Assembly (NCBI RefSeq): GCF_002288925.2
Contig: NW_022098007.1
Span: 24,056,815 to 24,120,814, forward strand
DNA length: 64,000 bases
DNA from: Delphinapterus leucas
Taxonomy: Eukaryota > Chordata > Mammalia > Artiodactyla > Monodontidae
Direction: 5' to 3'
The stretch's first letter is position 1, and each line of letters begins with the position of its first letter. The notes beneath the pieces are model-generated. The model was not told the origin of the DNA. It did not search any database and worked only from the letters and a program-made list of their open reading frames with translations. The position numbers and the translations under genes were made by a program. Of the stretch, positions 12,190 to 25,595 are shown in pieces.

Positions 12190-13590
12190 GCCTCACTGGC
12201 TACCCAAACCAGGCAATCTAGAGGTGTCTCCTGCGCAGCAGTCACAAAATCTGTGGCTCCAGATGAGTGGATAAGCTGCTTTCTGGGAGATATCAGTGAA
12301 CTGGAATAAGGCAAAGGGAGAGTTCCAAGATGGCATCCACAATCTACGTTCCTTGAGAGCAGCTCTGTAGGCCACTAAGTGTGGCCAAACCTGAAGCCTG
12401 ATCCTCAGTCTGGAGCTCTAGGACAAATAAAGTGGCCTCCTTCACAGAAAGACGGGGAGTATGTGTGTCTAATTCTGCTGTCTGTGCAATGCCCTGGGGT
12501 GGTGGCCTGCTGAGAACTGTCCCTCTGATTGCTGCAGTCCTGTGGGACTCAGGAATGCAAACCATTCTGGCCACCAGTGCCAAGCAATCAGGGGTTATCC
12601 TCTGGGCATCAACCATAAGATCCAGGAACCCGACACATGTAAAGCTCCCCTCCAAGAGACACCAGTGCTCTGGAGCATGGCAGAGGGTGAGTGTGAAGAT
12701 AGTGCCTGCCCTCCAAGGTCTCTGGAAAGGACTACAGTCAGCCTCTAGATGCATGTTTAATTAGAACCCTGTCCCTCAGGTCACAGTTATGATGATTAGC
12801 TAATAGGCCTCTTTCACAGAAAGACCAAGCTCTTGGGTTTACTGTCTCTTGCTACGCCCTGGAGGTGGTAGTTGTTTATGAACTCTTTTTCCATTGGTTA
12901 CAGTACAGTGGGACCCAGGAGCATAAGCCCCACTGGCCACCAGAGCCAGGCAATAATCACAAAAGCTGGGGTGCTAAATAAGAATATGAGCTTCTTTGTG
13001 GGTGACACAAATTATTACAGTCTCATGGTACCAGAAAAGGTAACTCCCCTGGCCCCCAGAGCCAGGCAATGAAGAGACATTCCCTGGGTGTCAGCTGCCA
13101 AAACTTGGGACATGAGATGCATGTGAAGTCTGAAACATGGTAAAGGGAGAGCACAAAGATGTCACCCACCAATCTAAATCCCAGGAGAGTTTTCCAGCAG
13201 GCTCCTAGATGTGTGTGTTAAATTAAATGCCTGCCCCTCAGGCCGAGGTTTCAATATGAGTAGGTGAGCCTCTTTCAATTTAAGTCTAGGCACTATCAGC
13301 TGCCTCTGAGTTGGGCCGTGGGGCAGATGAGTGAGTGCATGAGTCCTTTAAGATGTGTTTCTCAGATTGCTACTGTCTTGTGGGTCTCAGTATGTGAGCC
13401 CTGTTGGTTTTCAAATTTAGAAGATTGGGGGGCTTTTTTCTTAGGTGCACATCTTAAAATTTGGGGTGTCTAATGTGGGGTCTGAACCCTCTGGTCTTCA
13501 GAGAGAAGCTCTGGGATTTCAGTTCCCTTCCAGTTGTGGATTGCAATGCCAGGGGAGGGATTTATGGCAAGATTGTATCCCAGCCTATAC
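12190..13590 (-). repeat. L1-C 5'UTR made of diverged tandem monomers
   Basis: Similar blocks recur at roughly 400-base spacing. Each has a CCTCTTTCA-like start (near 12437, 12808 and 13268), a middle with CTGGCCACCAG(T/A)GCCAGGCAA (for example 12570 and 12935), and an end with CTGCCCTCAGG-like sequence. Monomeric 5'UTRs with promoter units are known in some mammalian L1 families. The copies are too diverged to expect activity. Confidence 0.55.
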
Positions 13591-13973
13591 TACCTGTTTT
13601 TTTTTTTTTTAAACATCTTTATTGGAGTATAATTGCTTTACAATGGTGTGTTAGTTCCTGCTTTATAACAAAGTGAATCAGTTATACATATACATATGTT
13701 CCCATATCTCTTCCCTCTTGCATCTCCCTCCCTCCCACCCTCCCTATCCCACCCCTCTAGGTGGTCACAAAGCACTGAGCTGATCTCCCTATGCTATGCG
13801 GTGGCTTCCCACTAGCTAGCTATTTTACGTTTGGTAGTGTATATATGTCCATGCCACTCTCTCACTTTGTCACAGCTTACAATTCCTCCTCCCCATATCC
13901 TCAAGTCCATTCTCTAGTAGATCTGTGTCTTTATTCCTGTCTTACCCCTAGGTTCTTCATGACATTTTTTTCC

Positions 13974-16900
13974 TTAAATTCCATATATATGTGTTAGCAT
14001 ACGGTATTTGTCTTGCTCTTTCTGACTTACTTCACTCTGTATGACAGACTCTAGGTCCATCCACCTCACTACAAATAACTCAATTTCATTTCTTTTTATG
14101 GCTGAGTAATATTCCATTGTATATTTGTGCCACATCTTCTTTATCCATTCATCCGATGATGGACACTTAGGTTGTTTCCATCTCCTGGCTATTGTAAATA
14201 GAGCTGCGATAAACATTGTGGTACATGACTCTTTCTGAATTATGGTTTTCTCAGGGTATATGCTCAGTAGTGGGATTGCTGGGTCATATGGTAGTTCTAT
14301 TTGTAGTTTTTTAACGAACCTCCATACTGTGCTCCACAGTGGCTGTATCAATTTACATTCCCACCAACAGTGCAAGAGGGTTCCCTTTTCTCCACACCCT
14401 CTCCAGCATTTATTGTTTCTAGAATTTTTGATGATGGCCATTCGGACTGGTGTGAGATGATATCTCATTGTAGTTTTGATTTGCATTTCTCTAATGATTA
14501 GTGATGTTGAGCAATCTTTCAAGGGTTTGTTGGCAATATGTATATTTTCTTTGGGGAAATGTCTATTTACGTCTTCTGCCCATTTTTGGATTAGGTTGTT
14601 TGTTTTTTGTTATTGAGCTGCATGAGCTGCTTGTAAATTTTGGATATTAATCCTTTATCAGTTGTCTCACTGGCCAATATTTTCTCCCATTCTGAGGGTT
14701 GTCTTTTGGTCTTGTTTATGGTTTCCTTTCCTGTACAAAAGCTTTAAAGTTTCATTAGGTCCCATTTGTTCATTTTTGTTTTTATTTCCATTGCTCTAGG
14801 AGATGGGTCAAAAAGGATTTTGCTGTGATTTATGCCATAGAGTGTTCTGCCTATGTTTTCCTCTAAGAGTGTGATAGTTTCTGGCCTTATATTAGGTCTT
14901 TAATCCATTTTGAGCTTATTTTTGTGTATGGTGTTAGGGAGTGTTCTAATCTCATACTTTTACAAGTACTTGTCAAGTTTTCCCAGCAGCACTTACTGAA
15001 GAAGCTGTCCTTACTCCACAGTACATTGCTGCCTCCTCTATCAAAGATAAGGTGACCATATGTGCATGGGTTTATCTCTGGGTTTTCTATCCTGTTCCAT
15101 TGATCTATCTTTCTGTTTTTGTGCCAGTACCATACTCTCTTGATTACTGTAGCTTTGTAGTATAGTCTGAAGTCAGGGAGCATGATTCCTCCAGCTACGA
15201 TTTTCATTCTGAAGATTGCTTTGGCTATTTGGGGTCTTTTGTGTTTCCATACAAATTGTGAAATTTTTTGTTCTAGTTCTATGAAAAATGCCAGTGGTAG
15301 TTTGATAGGGATTGCATTGAATCTGTAGATTGCTTTGGGTAGTAGAGTCATTTTCAAAATGTTGATTCTTCCAATCCAAGAACATGGTATATCTCTCCAT
15401 CTATTTGTATCATCTTTAATTACTTTCATCAGTGTCTTATAATTTTCTGCATACAGGTCTTTTGTCTCCCTCGGTAGGTTTATTCCTAGATATTTTATTC
15501 TTTTTGTTGCAGTGGTAAATGGGAGTGTTTTCTTGATTTCACTTTCAGATTTTTCATCATTAGTGTATAGGAATGCCAGAGATTTCTGTGCATTACTTTT
15601 CTATCCTGCTACTTGACCAAATTCATTGATTAGCTCTAGTAGTTTTCTGGTAGCATCTGTAGGATTCTCTAGGTATAGTATTATGTCATCTGCAAACAGT
15701 GACAGCATTATTTCCACTTTTCCAGTTTGGATTCCTTTCATTTCCTTTTCTTCTCTGACTGCTGTGGCTAAAACTTCCAAAACTATGTTGAATAAGAGTG
15801 GTGAGAGTGGGCAACCTTGACTTCTTCCTGATCTTAGTGGAAATGCTTTCAGTTTTTCACCATTGAGGATGATGTTGGCTGTGCGTTTGTCATATATGGC
15901 CTTTATTATGTTGAGGAAAGTTCCCTCTATGCCTACTTTCTGGAGGGTTTTTATCATAAATGGGTGTTGAATTTTGTCAAAAGCTTTCTCTGCATCTATT
16001 GAGATGACCATATGGTTTTTCTCCTTCAATTTTTTAATATGGTGTATCACATTGATTGATTTGCGTATATTGAAGAATCCTTGCATTCCTGGAATAAACC
16101 CCACTTGATCATGGTGTATGATCCTTTTAATGTGCTGTTGGATTCCGTTTGCTAGTATTTTGTTGAGGATTTTTGCATCTATGTTCATCAGTGATATTGG
16201 CCTGTAGTTTTCTTCCTTTGTGACATCCATGTCTGGTTTAGGTATAAGGGTGATGGTGGCCTCGTAGAATGAGTTTGGGAGTGTTCCTCCCTCTGCTATA
16301 TTTTGGAAGAGTTTAAGAAGGATAGGTGTTACCTCTTCTCTAAATGTTTGATAGAATTCGGCTGTGAAGCCATCTGATCCTGGGCTTTTCTTTGTTGGAA
16401 GATTTTTAATCACAGTTTCAATTTCAGTGCTTTTGATGGGTCTGTTCATATTTTCTATTTCTTCCTGATTCAGTCTTGGCAGTTGTGCATTCCTAAGAAT
16501 TTGTCCATTTCTTCCAGGTTGTCCACTTTATTGGCATAGAGTTGCTTGTAGAAATCTCTCATGATCTTTTGTTTTTCTGCAGTGTCAGGTGTAACTTCTC
16601 CTTTTTCATTTCTAATTATATTGATTTGAGTCTTATCCCTTCTTTTCTTGATGAGTGTGGCTAATGGCTTATCAATTTTGTTTATCTTCTCAAACAACCA
16701 GCATTTAGTTTTATTGATATTTGCTATCGTTTCCTTCATTTCTTTTTCATTTATTTCTGATCTGATCTTTATCATTTCTTTCCTTCTGCTAACTTTGGGG
16801 TTTTTTTGTTCTTATTTCTCTAATTGCTTTAGGTGCAAGGTTATGTTGTTTATTCGAGATGTTTCCTGTTTATTAAAGTAGGATTGTATTGCTATAAACT

Positions 16901-17785
16901 TCCCTCTTAGAACTGCTTTTGCTGCATCCCATAGATTTTGGGTCGTCGTGTCTCCATTTTCATTTGTTTCTAGGTGTTTTTTTATTTCCTCTTTGATTTC
17001 TTCAGTGATCACTTCGCTATTAAGTAGTGTATTGTTTAGCCTCCATGTGTTTGTATTTTTTACAGATCTTTTCCTGTAATTGATATCTAGTCTCATAGTG
17101 TTGTGGTCGGAAAAGATACTTGATACAATTTCAATTTTCTTAAATTTACCAAGGCTTCATTTGTGACCTAAGGTATGATCTATCCTGGAGAACGTTCCAT
17201 GACCACTTGAGAAAAATATGTATTTTGTTGTTTTTGAATGGAATGTCCTGTACATATTAAGTCCATCTTGCTTAATATATCATTTAAAGCTTGTGTTTCC
17301 TTATTTATTTTCATTTTGGATGATCTGTCCATTGGTGGAAATGGGGTGTTAAAGTCCCCTACTATGAATGTGTTACTGTCGATTTCCCCTTTTATGGCTG
17401 TTAGTATTTGCCTTATGTATTGAGGTGCTCCTATGTTGGGTGCACAAATATTTGCAATTGTTATATCTTCTTCTTGGATCGATCCCTTGATCATTATGTA
17501 GTGTCCTTCTTTGAGTCTTCTAATAGTCTTTATTTTAAAGTCTATTTTCTTTGATATGAGAATTGCTACTCCAGCTTTCTTTTGGTTTCCATTTGTATGG
17601 AATATCTTTTTCCATCCCCTTACTTTCAGTCTGTATGTGTCTCTAGGTCTGAAGTGGGTCTCTTGTAGACAACATATATATGGGTCTCATTTTTGTATCC
17701 ATTCAGCCAATCTGTGTCTTTTGGTGGGAGCACTTAGTCCAGTTACATTTAAGGTAATTATCAACATGTATGTTCCTATTCCCAT
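13974..17785 (-). pseudogene. L1-B ORF2, several frameshifts
   Basis: The ATG at 17785 opens an endonuclease-like N-terminus. Long open pieces then cover the endonuclease (17494-17180), the linker (17096-16470), the reverse transcriptase (16449-15601, 282 codons, with an intact FADD box in [15 protein letters not shown]), the thumb and following region (15429-14887), and the cysteine-rich C-terminus ending [10 protein letters not shown] (14522-13974). The product would be about 1270 residues, normal for L1. At least five breaks make it inactive as it stands. Confidence 0.9.
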
Positions 17786-17867
17786 TTTCCTAATTATTTT
17801 GAGTTCGTTATTGTATGTCTTTTCCTTCTCTTGTGTTTCTTGCCTAGAGAAGTTCCTTTAGCATTTG

Positions 17868-18710
17868 TCATAAAGCTGGTTTGGTGGTGCTGAACTCTCT
17901 CAGCTTTTGGTTGTCTGTAAAGGTTTTAATTTCTCCATCAAATCTGAATGAGATCCTTGCTGGGCAGAGTAATCTTGGTTGTAGTATTTTCTGCTTCATC
18001 ACTTTAAATATGTCCTGCCAGTCCCTTTTGGCTTGCAGAGTTTCTGCTGAAAGATCAGCTGTTAACCTTCTGGGGATTCCCTTGTGTGTTATTTGTTGTT
18101 TCTCCCTTGCTGCTTTTAATATGTTTTCTTTGTATTTAATTTTTGACAGTTTGATTAATATATTTCTTCGCGTGATTCTCCTTGGATTTATCCTATATGG
18201 GACTCTCTGTGCTTCCTGGACTTGATTAAATATTTCCTTTCCCATATTAGGGAAGTTTTCAGCTATAACCTCTTCAAATATTTTCTCAGTCTCTTTCTTT
18301 CTCTCTTCTTCTTCTGGAACCCCTATAATTCGAATGTTGGTGCATTTAATGTTGTCCCAGAAGTTTCTGAGACTGTCCTCAGTTCTTTTCATTCTTTTCT
18401 CTTTATTCTGCTCTGCAGTAGTTATTTCCACTACTTTATCTCCCAGGTCACTTATCCGTTCTTCCGCCTCAGTTATTCTGCTATTGATCCCATCTAGAGT
18501 ATTTTTAATTTCATTTATTGTTTTGTTCATTGTTGCTTGTTTCAACTTTAGTTCTTCTAGGTCCTTGTTAAATGTTTCTTGCGTTTTGTCTATTCTATTT
18601 CCAAGATTTTGGATCATCTTTACTATCATTATTCTGAATCATTTTTCAGGTAGACTGCCTATTTCCACTTCATGTGTTAGGTCTGGTGGGTTTTTATCTT
18701 GCTCCTTCAT
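17868..18710 (-). pseudogene. L1-B ORF1, one premature stop
   Basis: From the ATG at 18710 (MKEQDKNP start) the frame stays open to the natural end at 17868, 281 codons, except for a TGA at codon 24 (18641-18639). The downstream ATG at 18629 gives 253 open codons. Visible parts are a coiled-coil region with heptad-like NEIKNTLDGINSRITEAEE, then an RNA-recognition part with IRIIGVPEEEE, and a C-terminal domain with RRLTADLSAETLQAKRDW. ORF2 begins 83 bases further on. ORF1p normally trimerises and coats L1 RNA. This copy could at most yield an N-terminally shortened protein. Confidence 0.9.
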
Positions 18711-19474
18711 CTGCTGTGTGTTTTTCTGTCTTCTCATTTTACTTATCTTACTGTGTTTGGGGTCTCCTTTTTGCAGGCTGCAGGTTCGTAATTCCCATTG
18801 TTTTTTGTGTCTGTCCCCAGTGGCTAAAGTTGGTTCAGTGGGTTGTGTAGGCTTCCTGGTGGAGGGGACTAGTGCCTGTGTTCTGGTGGATGAGGCTGGA
18901 TCTTGTCTTTCTGGTGGGCAGGTCCATGTCTGGTGGTGTGTTTTGGGATGTCTGTGGACGTATTATGATTTTAGGCAGCCTCTCTGCTAATGGGTGGGGT
19001 TGTGGTCCTGTCTTGCTAGTTGTTTGGCATAGGGTGTCCAGCACTGTAGCTTGCTGGTCGTTGAGTGAAGCTGGGTGTTGGTGTTGAGATGGAGATCTCT
19101 GGGAGATTTTTGCCATTTGGTATTATGTGGAGGTGGTAGGTCTCTTGTGGACCAGTGTCCTGAAGTTGGCTCTCCCACCTCAGAGGAACAGCAATGACTC
19201 CTGGCTGCAGCACCAAGAGCCTTTCATCCACACGGCTCAGACTGCTTGTGTTTGAGGGTCTCCTGCAGAGGCGCGGGTGGCTGTGGCTCACCACAGGGAC
19301 AGGAACACTCCTCCTACCTGTTTTGATGTGGTTTTCTTTTCTTTTGCCCAATGTGTAGTCATCACTCAGCCAGACTTTGTCTTTTTAGGAAGAAATTGTT
19401 CCATATGTAGCTGTAGACTCAGTGTGTGAGTGAGAAGGGAGTTTCAGGATCTTCCTATGGTGCCATCTTGAACT

Positions 19475-21100
19475 AGCTAAACTTAAATTCTTGCCATAAA
19501 TTCCATTTGGCCATAATGAATTATGATTTTTATATATTATTGGATACAACTTACTAAATTGTTATTGGAATTTTGCATCTCTGGTCATCATGAATATTGT
19601 TCTGTAGTTCTATAATCTTGTGATGTGGTATCAGAGTAATACCTCATGAAATGGGTTGGTAAGTGTTACCATCCCCCCACTTTCTAATATTTGTGTAGGA
19701 TTGTTAATATTTCTTATTTAAATATTTGATATAATCCACCACTGAAGTCATCTGGGCCTGGACTTTCCTTTGTGGGAAGAATATTTTTACCAATTTAAAT
19801 TTGTTCATTGATATAAGTTGTATTTCTTTCCTATTTCTACTCTAACAAATTACCACAAAACTAGTGTCTTAAAAGTATACAAATTTATTATCCATTAATA
19901 TTTAATGGTGTTATTTATATGGTTGGACATCTTCTTACAATCTTATTATTTCTTTTCTACATGTCTCCTCTGTTTGTTCCCTCTGTTCCTCCTTCCCTTC
20001 CTTTATTTAGATTATTTGAATATTTTCTAGCATCACTTAATTTACCTTTGATTTTTAATTTTAAATATCCAAAGGTTTCTCTATGCATTATAATATACAT
20101 TCTAAACATTTTACAATACACTTATGGCTAGTGTTATATCATTTAATGTAAAAAAAAGGAAACCCTGCAACTGTATAAGTTCATATGCTTGACATCTCCC
20201 CTCATTGATATTACAATTGTTATATTTATTACTTATAAATAGATAATAAATCCCACAAGTCAACATTATAATTTTTGCTATAATTAGTGTGTGACTCATA
20301 AAAAAAGGTAAATAGCAAAGAAAAAAATTATCTTTTCTATTTATCCAGAGACATAATTTTCAATAATCTTCATTCTATTCTGAGTGTCTCTGTTTCAACC
20401 TGGTGTCATTTTCCTTCAGTCTGAAGAACATATTTTAGCATTTCTTGAAGTGCAGGTCTGCTAGTAACAAATTCTCATAGTTTTCCTTTTTCCCTTTTCT
20501 TTTATTCCTTTCTAACCACTTTATTAAAGTATGATTGACATACAAATAGCTATACTTAATGTACACAATTTCATGTGTTTGGAGATACATCTGTGAAACA
20601 ATCATCACAATCTATCTCAATAAACATATCCATCACCTACAAAAGTTTCATCTTACCTTCTTTACCTACTACTATTACTACCACCACCACCACCACCACC
20701 ATTATTGTTGTTATTATTTTGAAACACCTAAAATAAAATCTACCACTTAGCCAATTTTTAAGTATACAATACAGTATTAACTCTAGGCACCACGTTGTAG
20801 AGTAGATCTCTAAGAATCATTCATTTTGCATAACTGAAGCTTTATACACTTTGACTAACATCTCCCCATTTCCATCTTCCCACAAGACCCTGGAAACCAG
20901 CATTCTACTCTCTGCTTCCATAAGTTTGACTAGTTTAGATCCTTCATATAAGTGGTATTATATAGTATTTGTACTTCTGTGTCTAGCTTATTTCACTTAG
21001 GATAATGTCCTCCAGGTCCATCCATGGTGTGGCAAATGGCAGGATTTCCTGCTTTTTTTTTAAGGCTGAATAATATTCTATTTATGTATATATTATACTA
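19475..21100 (-). mobile_element. Old L1 debris, minus strand, several pieces
   Basis: Three pieces are recognisable: reverse-transcriptase region DNA at about 19490-19800, ORF1-region DNA at about 20380-20500 (AAGTGCAGGTCTGCTAGTAA), and an old L1 3' end at about 20510-21100 with the GGCTGAATAATATTCTATTT motif. The AT-rich stretch between (19800-20380) has no feature I can assign. A (ACC)n run lies at about 20679-20700. Confidence 0.55.
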
Positions 21101-21413
21101 CATTTTCTTTTTTAAAATTGAAGTATAGTTGATTTACAATGTTGTGTTTCTGGTGTACAGCAAAAGTGATTTATATATATATATATTCTTTTTCATTTTA
21201 TTTTCCATTATAGGTTATTGCAAGATATTGAACATAGTTCCCTGTGTTATACACTAGGACTTTGTTGTTTATCTGTTTTATATATGGTAGTTTGTATCTC
21301 CTAATCACAAACTCCCCACCCTTTCCCCTTTGGTAACCATAATTTTGTTTTCTTTGTCTGTGAGTCTGTTTCTATTTTGTAAATAAGTTCATTTGTGTCA
21401 TATTTTAGATTGT
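21101..21413 (-). mobile_element. 5'-truncated L1 3' end, minus strand
   Basis: This starts with the reversed L1 3' terminus (AAATTGAAGTATAGTTGATT) and includes a short (TA)n. It stops near 21413, where ORF2 sequence of another element begins. It is a short insertion of about 0.3 kb. Confidence 0.7.
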
Positions 21414-24400
21414 CAATTTTTAATATTCTCTATTTCTTATTTATTTCTAATCTTTATTATTTTCTTCCTTCTGCTAACTTTGGGCTTTGTTCTTTTTTTC
21501 TAGTTCCTTGAGGGTAAATTTAGGTTGTTTATTTGAAATCTCCTTCTTTGTAAATGTAGGTGGTTATCTCTATAAACTTTCTTCTTAGTGCTTTTATTAC
21601 TTTCAAATCACACATTTAAGTCTTTAATCCATTTTGAGTTGGTTTTTTGTGTATGGTATAAGAAAGGGCCCAGTTTCAGTCTTTTGCATGTGGATATACA
21701 GTTTTCCCAATACCATTCATTGAAGAGATTATCCTTTCTCCATTGTGTGTTCTGGGCAACTTTGTCAAAAATTAATTGAGCATATGTACTTGGGTTTATT
21801 TCTGGACTCTCTATTCTGTTCCATTGGTCTACATGCCTGTTTTTATGCCAGTACCACACTGTTTTGATTACTATAGCTTTGTAATATAATTTGAGATCAG
21901 AAAGTGTGATGTCTTCAACTTTGTTTTCCTTTCTCAAGATTGCTTTTGTTATTCAGGGCCTTTTGTGGTTCTATACCAATTTTTAAATTGTTTTTTTCTA
22001 TTTCTGTGAAAACACCTTTGGAATTTTGTTAGGGATTACAATGAGTCTCTAGGTCTTTTTGGATAGTATGGACATTTTAACAATATTAACTCTTTCACTT
22101 CATGAACACAGGATATTTTTCCATTTATTCGTGTCTGGTTCAATTTCTTTCATTAATGTTTTATAATTTTCAGTGTACAGATCTTTCACTTCCTCAGGTA
22201 ATTTTATTCCTAGGTGTTTTATTCTTTTTGATGCTATTGTATATGGGATTGTTTTCTTTATTTCCTTTTCAGATTAGTCATTGTTGGCATGAAGAAATAC
22301 AACTGATTTTATATGTTGATTTTTGTATCCTGCAATTTTACTGAATTCATTTATTTCTTGTAACAGTTTTTGTTTATGTACTCTTTAGGTTTTTCCACAT
22401 ATAGGATCATGTCATCTACAAAGAAAGATAATTTTATTTCTTCCTTTCTGATTTGAAGGCCTTTTATTTCTTTTTCTTGTCTAGTTCTTACTAGTACTTC
22501 AGTACTATTTAAATAGAAATGGCAAAGTGGAGATTCTTGCCCTGTACTCAATCTTAGAGGAAAAGCTTTTCAGTTTTTCTCCATTGATTAGGATGCTAGC
22601 TGTGGGCTTTTCTAAATGGCTTTCATTTTGGTAACGAAAGTTCCCTCTATTCTTATTTTGTTTAGAATTTTTATTGTGAATGTATGTTGAACAAACTATT
22701 TTCTGCTTCTATTGAGATAATTGTGTGATTTTTATCCTTTATTCGGATAATATGGTATATCATATTGATTGATTTTCATATGTTAAACCAACATTTCATC
22801 TCAGGAATAAACCTCACCTGGTCATGGTGTGTAATCTACTTGATGAGTTGAATTCAGTTTGGTAGTATTGTATTGAGGATTTTTGCATCTATATTCATCA
22901 GAGATGTTGGCTTATAGTTTTCTATTCTTGTCATATCTTTGGCTTTAGTGTCAGGGCAATGCTGACCTCATAAAATAAATTTGGAAGTATTCCTTTTACT
23001 TTTATTTTTTGGAAGAATTTAAGAACAATTAGCATTAAGTCTTCTTTGAATATTTGATAGAATTCAGCAGTGAAGCCAACTGGGCCTGGGCTTTTCTTCT
23101 TTGGGAAGCTTTTGATTACTACTTCAATCTCCTTATATTTTTATTGGTCTGTTCAGGCTTTCTATTTCTTCTTGACTCATTCTTGTTAGGTTGTACATTT
23201 TTAGGAATTTATCAATTTATTGTAGTTTATCCAATTTGTTGGCATATAATTGTTCATAATAGTTCCTTATGATCTTTTTAAATTTGGAGGCATCCATTGT
23301 AATGTCTCTTTTGTCATTTCCAATTGATTTTGAGTCTTTTCTCTTTTTCTAATTTAATCTAGCTAAGGGTTTGTCATCATTGTTCATTTTTTTCTAAAAT
23401 CCATCTCTTCCAAAATTTTTTTTTCAGGGGCCTTACCTCTTTTAATAGTGTAATAGTTATTATAGGAGTATCAGTTGATGTTTATTCCATTTTCAAGAAA
23501 TAGGTCTTATTTGTGACTCATTAATAATTTGCAATTCATTTTCATCTAACTGTCCAATGAATATCAATACTCAGAGAATCAAAGTTTTGTTGACTTTTTC
23601 TATTGTTTTTCTAGTTTAAAAAATTCTGCTAAATCTTTATTATTTCCTTCCTTTTTTTAACTTTGGGTTTATTTTGTTCTTTTTATAATTCCTTAAGGTA
23701 TAAAGTTAGATTATTTGAGATCTTTTTAATGTAGGCCTTTATTACTATAGAAGTCCCTTTTGGTACTGCTTCTGCTGCATCCTGTAGGTTTTGGTAAGTT
23801 GTGTTTTCATTTTCTTTTGTCTTCAGATATTTTTTAAAATTCCCTTTTGATTTCCTCTTTTACCCAGTGGTTGTTAAATAGTGTGTTATTTAGTTTCCAC
23901 ATATTTGTGAATTTTCCCATTTTCTTGCCGCTATTGATTTCTAGTTTTATTCCATTGTGGTAGGAAATGATCCATGGTATGATTTTAATCTTCTTAAATT
24001 TGTTAAGATTTATTTTGTGATCTAATGTGTGACCTATCCTAGTGTATGTTCCATGTGCACTTTAAATATATTCTTCTGCTGTTGTATGATAAGTTCTGTA
24101 TATGTCCATTAGGTCCATTTGGTATGCAGCATTGCTCTGTTCTGCTCTTTATTGACTTTCTGTCTGAATGTTCTATTTATTATTGAAAGTGGGTTTACTG
24201 ACATCTCCTATTATTTTATTTCAATTTCTCCTTTCAGTTTGTCAGTGTACTTACGCACTCAACATCAGAGCACGTATGTATTTGGAATTGTCATATCTTC
24301 CAGTTGAATTGACCCTTTTATTATATAATGTCTTTATCTCTAGAAACAGTTTTTGACTTAAAGTCTGTGTCTCATAATAAAAAGAAAACAAAGCAGGAGT

Positions 24401-24959
24401 GGCTAATATCTTTTTCCATTCCTTCATTTTCAGCCTATGTGTATCCTTAAATCTAAAGTGAGTTTCTTACAGATGGCATAAAGTTGGATCTTTCTTATTT
24501 AATCCGTTCAGTAACGCTCCTTATTGGGGAATTTAGTTCATTTACATCTAATGTAATTATTAATAGGAAAGGATTTACTATTGCCATTTTGTTAGCTCTT
24601 TTCTGTTTGTCTTGTGATTCTTTTGTCTCTCTTTTTCTCTCTTTCTATCTTCCTTTGTCTTCCCATTGGGTTTTTATTTTTTGGTATTGATAGATTTTGA
24701 TTTTCTTTTTTTTATTTTGTGTAACTTCTATAGGTATTCTCTTTGTGGTCACATAGGAGCTTACCTAAAATATCTTAGAGCTATAATAGTCTACTTTAAG
24801 ATGATAATAACTTAAAGTAAGTTGATAACAACTTCACTTGCATACAAAAAGTCTCAGCTTTAGCTCTTCTCACTCATTGCACACTATTGATATGTATCAT
24901 TAACATAATTTATAATTGTTTTTAATACTTTTATCTTTTATAGTAGAATTAAAAGTTAT
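21414..24959 (-). mobile_element. L1-D: old L1, ORF2 largely present, minus strand
   Basis: This runs from an ORF2 linker piece (21414-21600) and C-terminal region (21937-21608, with [19 protein letters not shown]) through reverse-transcriptase DNA (22351-23300) to endonuclease DNA (to about 24700) and the ORF1-ORF2 spacer. Every part is interrupted by stops. The order is disturbed at about 21600, where mid-ORF2 is followed by C-terminal sequence. It ends exactly at the retroviral LTR. Confidence 0.72.
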
Positions 24960-25381
24960 TGTTACTGAGTGCAAGCTCATACTGCTTGCTTCACAACAGG
25001 CCAGTAAATCAAGAGATGTGTTGCTGGAGCAAGGAATAATGACTTTATTTAGAAAGCCAGCAGACCAAGAAGATAGTGGACTCACGTCCCAAAAATACAT
25101 CTTGCCTGAGTTAGAATTCAGGCTTCTTCTGAAAGGGGATGGAATCAAGTAAAATATTTCCTGATTCTGATCAGCCTCCAGAGGGAATGTGTTCCTGCAG
25201 TCATTCACAGGTGGGCCTGGTCAGGATATTTCCTGTGAGCTAAACAAAAGTAGCTTAGCTTAATGCTCATTACCTGGGAGGCAGGGTTCCAGAGATGGGC
25301 CATTATGTATATTTAAGCTTACATGCAACATCCCTTTAGTGATTAACTTGTAATAGAATACAAAGATTTTTCCCTGTTACA
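24960..25381 (-). repeat. 3' LTR of the provirus
   Basis: The 422 bases begin TGTAACAGGG and end GTAACA on the minus strand, the usual TG...CA termini. The polyadenylation signal AATAAA (minus strand) lies near 25043-25049. No polypurine tract is evident just upstream, on the 25382 side. Confidence 0.88.
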
Positions 25382-25595
25382 ATTCTGCACTGTCAATGTC
25401 CATTCCACAGTCTTGTGGGAAAAGGGACAAAGACCACTCTGGCTACTTCCTGCTGAATGGAGGTGACAAATATTCCTTATAATCTTTAGTCAGTCTTTTT
25501 TTAGCTACAACTATTTGAACCTGATGAAACCCCTTAGCGCTCTGTCTAATTTGTAATTGAACTTGGGGTGTTGGTTCCAATTCCTAATACGAACA

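Larger units (their letters stand above)
8996..13600 (-). mobile_element. L1-C: older LINE-1, 5' part, minus strand
   Basis: This continues the element seen at 676-1283. It carries the N-terminal part of ORF2 (9012 to about 10190; pieces at 9346-9657 and 9699-9887 resemble the endonuclease), ORF1 (about 10480-11860) and a repeated 5'UTR up to about 13590. All frames are broken. The extra decay relative to L1-A fits its being the older host of that insertion. A CHR-1 SINE lies in ORF1. Confidence 0.78.
13601..19474 (-). mobile_element. L1-B: full-length, least decayed LINE-1
   Basis: This 5.9-kb element is complete in minus orientation: T tract (A tail) at 13601, 3'UTR to 13973, ORF2, ORF1, and a 5'UTR of about 0.76 kb ending near 19470 at the L1 start (CAAGATGGC on the minus strand). 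It has no SINE inside and the fewest frame breaks of the L1s here. I could not find a convincing direct target duplication; a 12-bp inverted match lies in the flanks instead. Confidence 0.88.
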
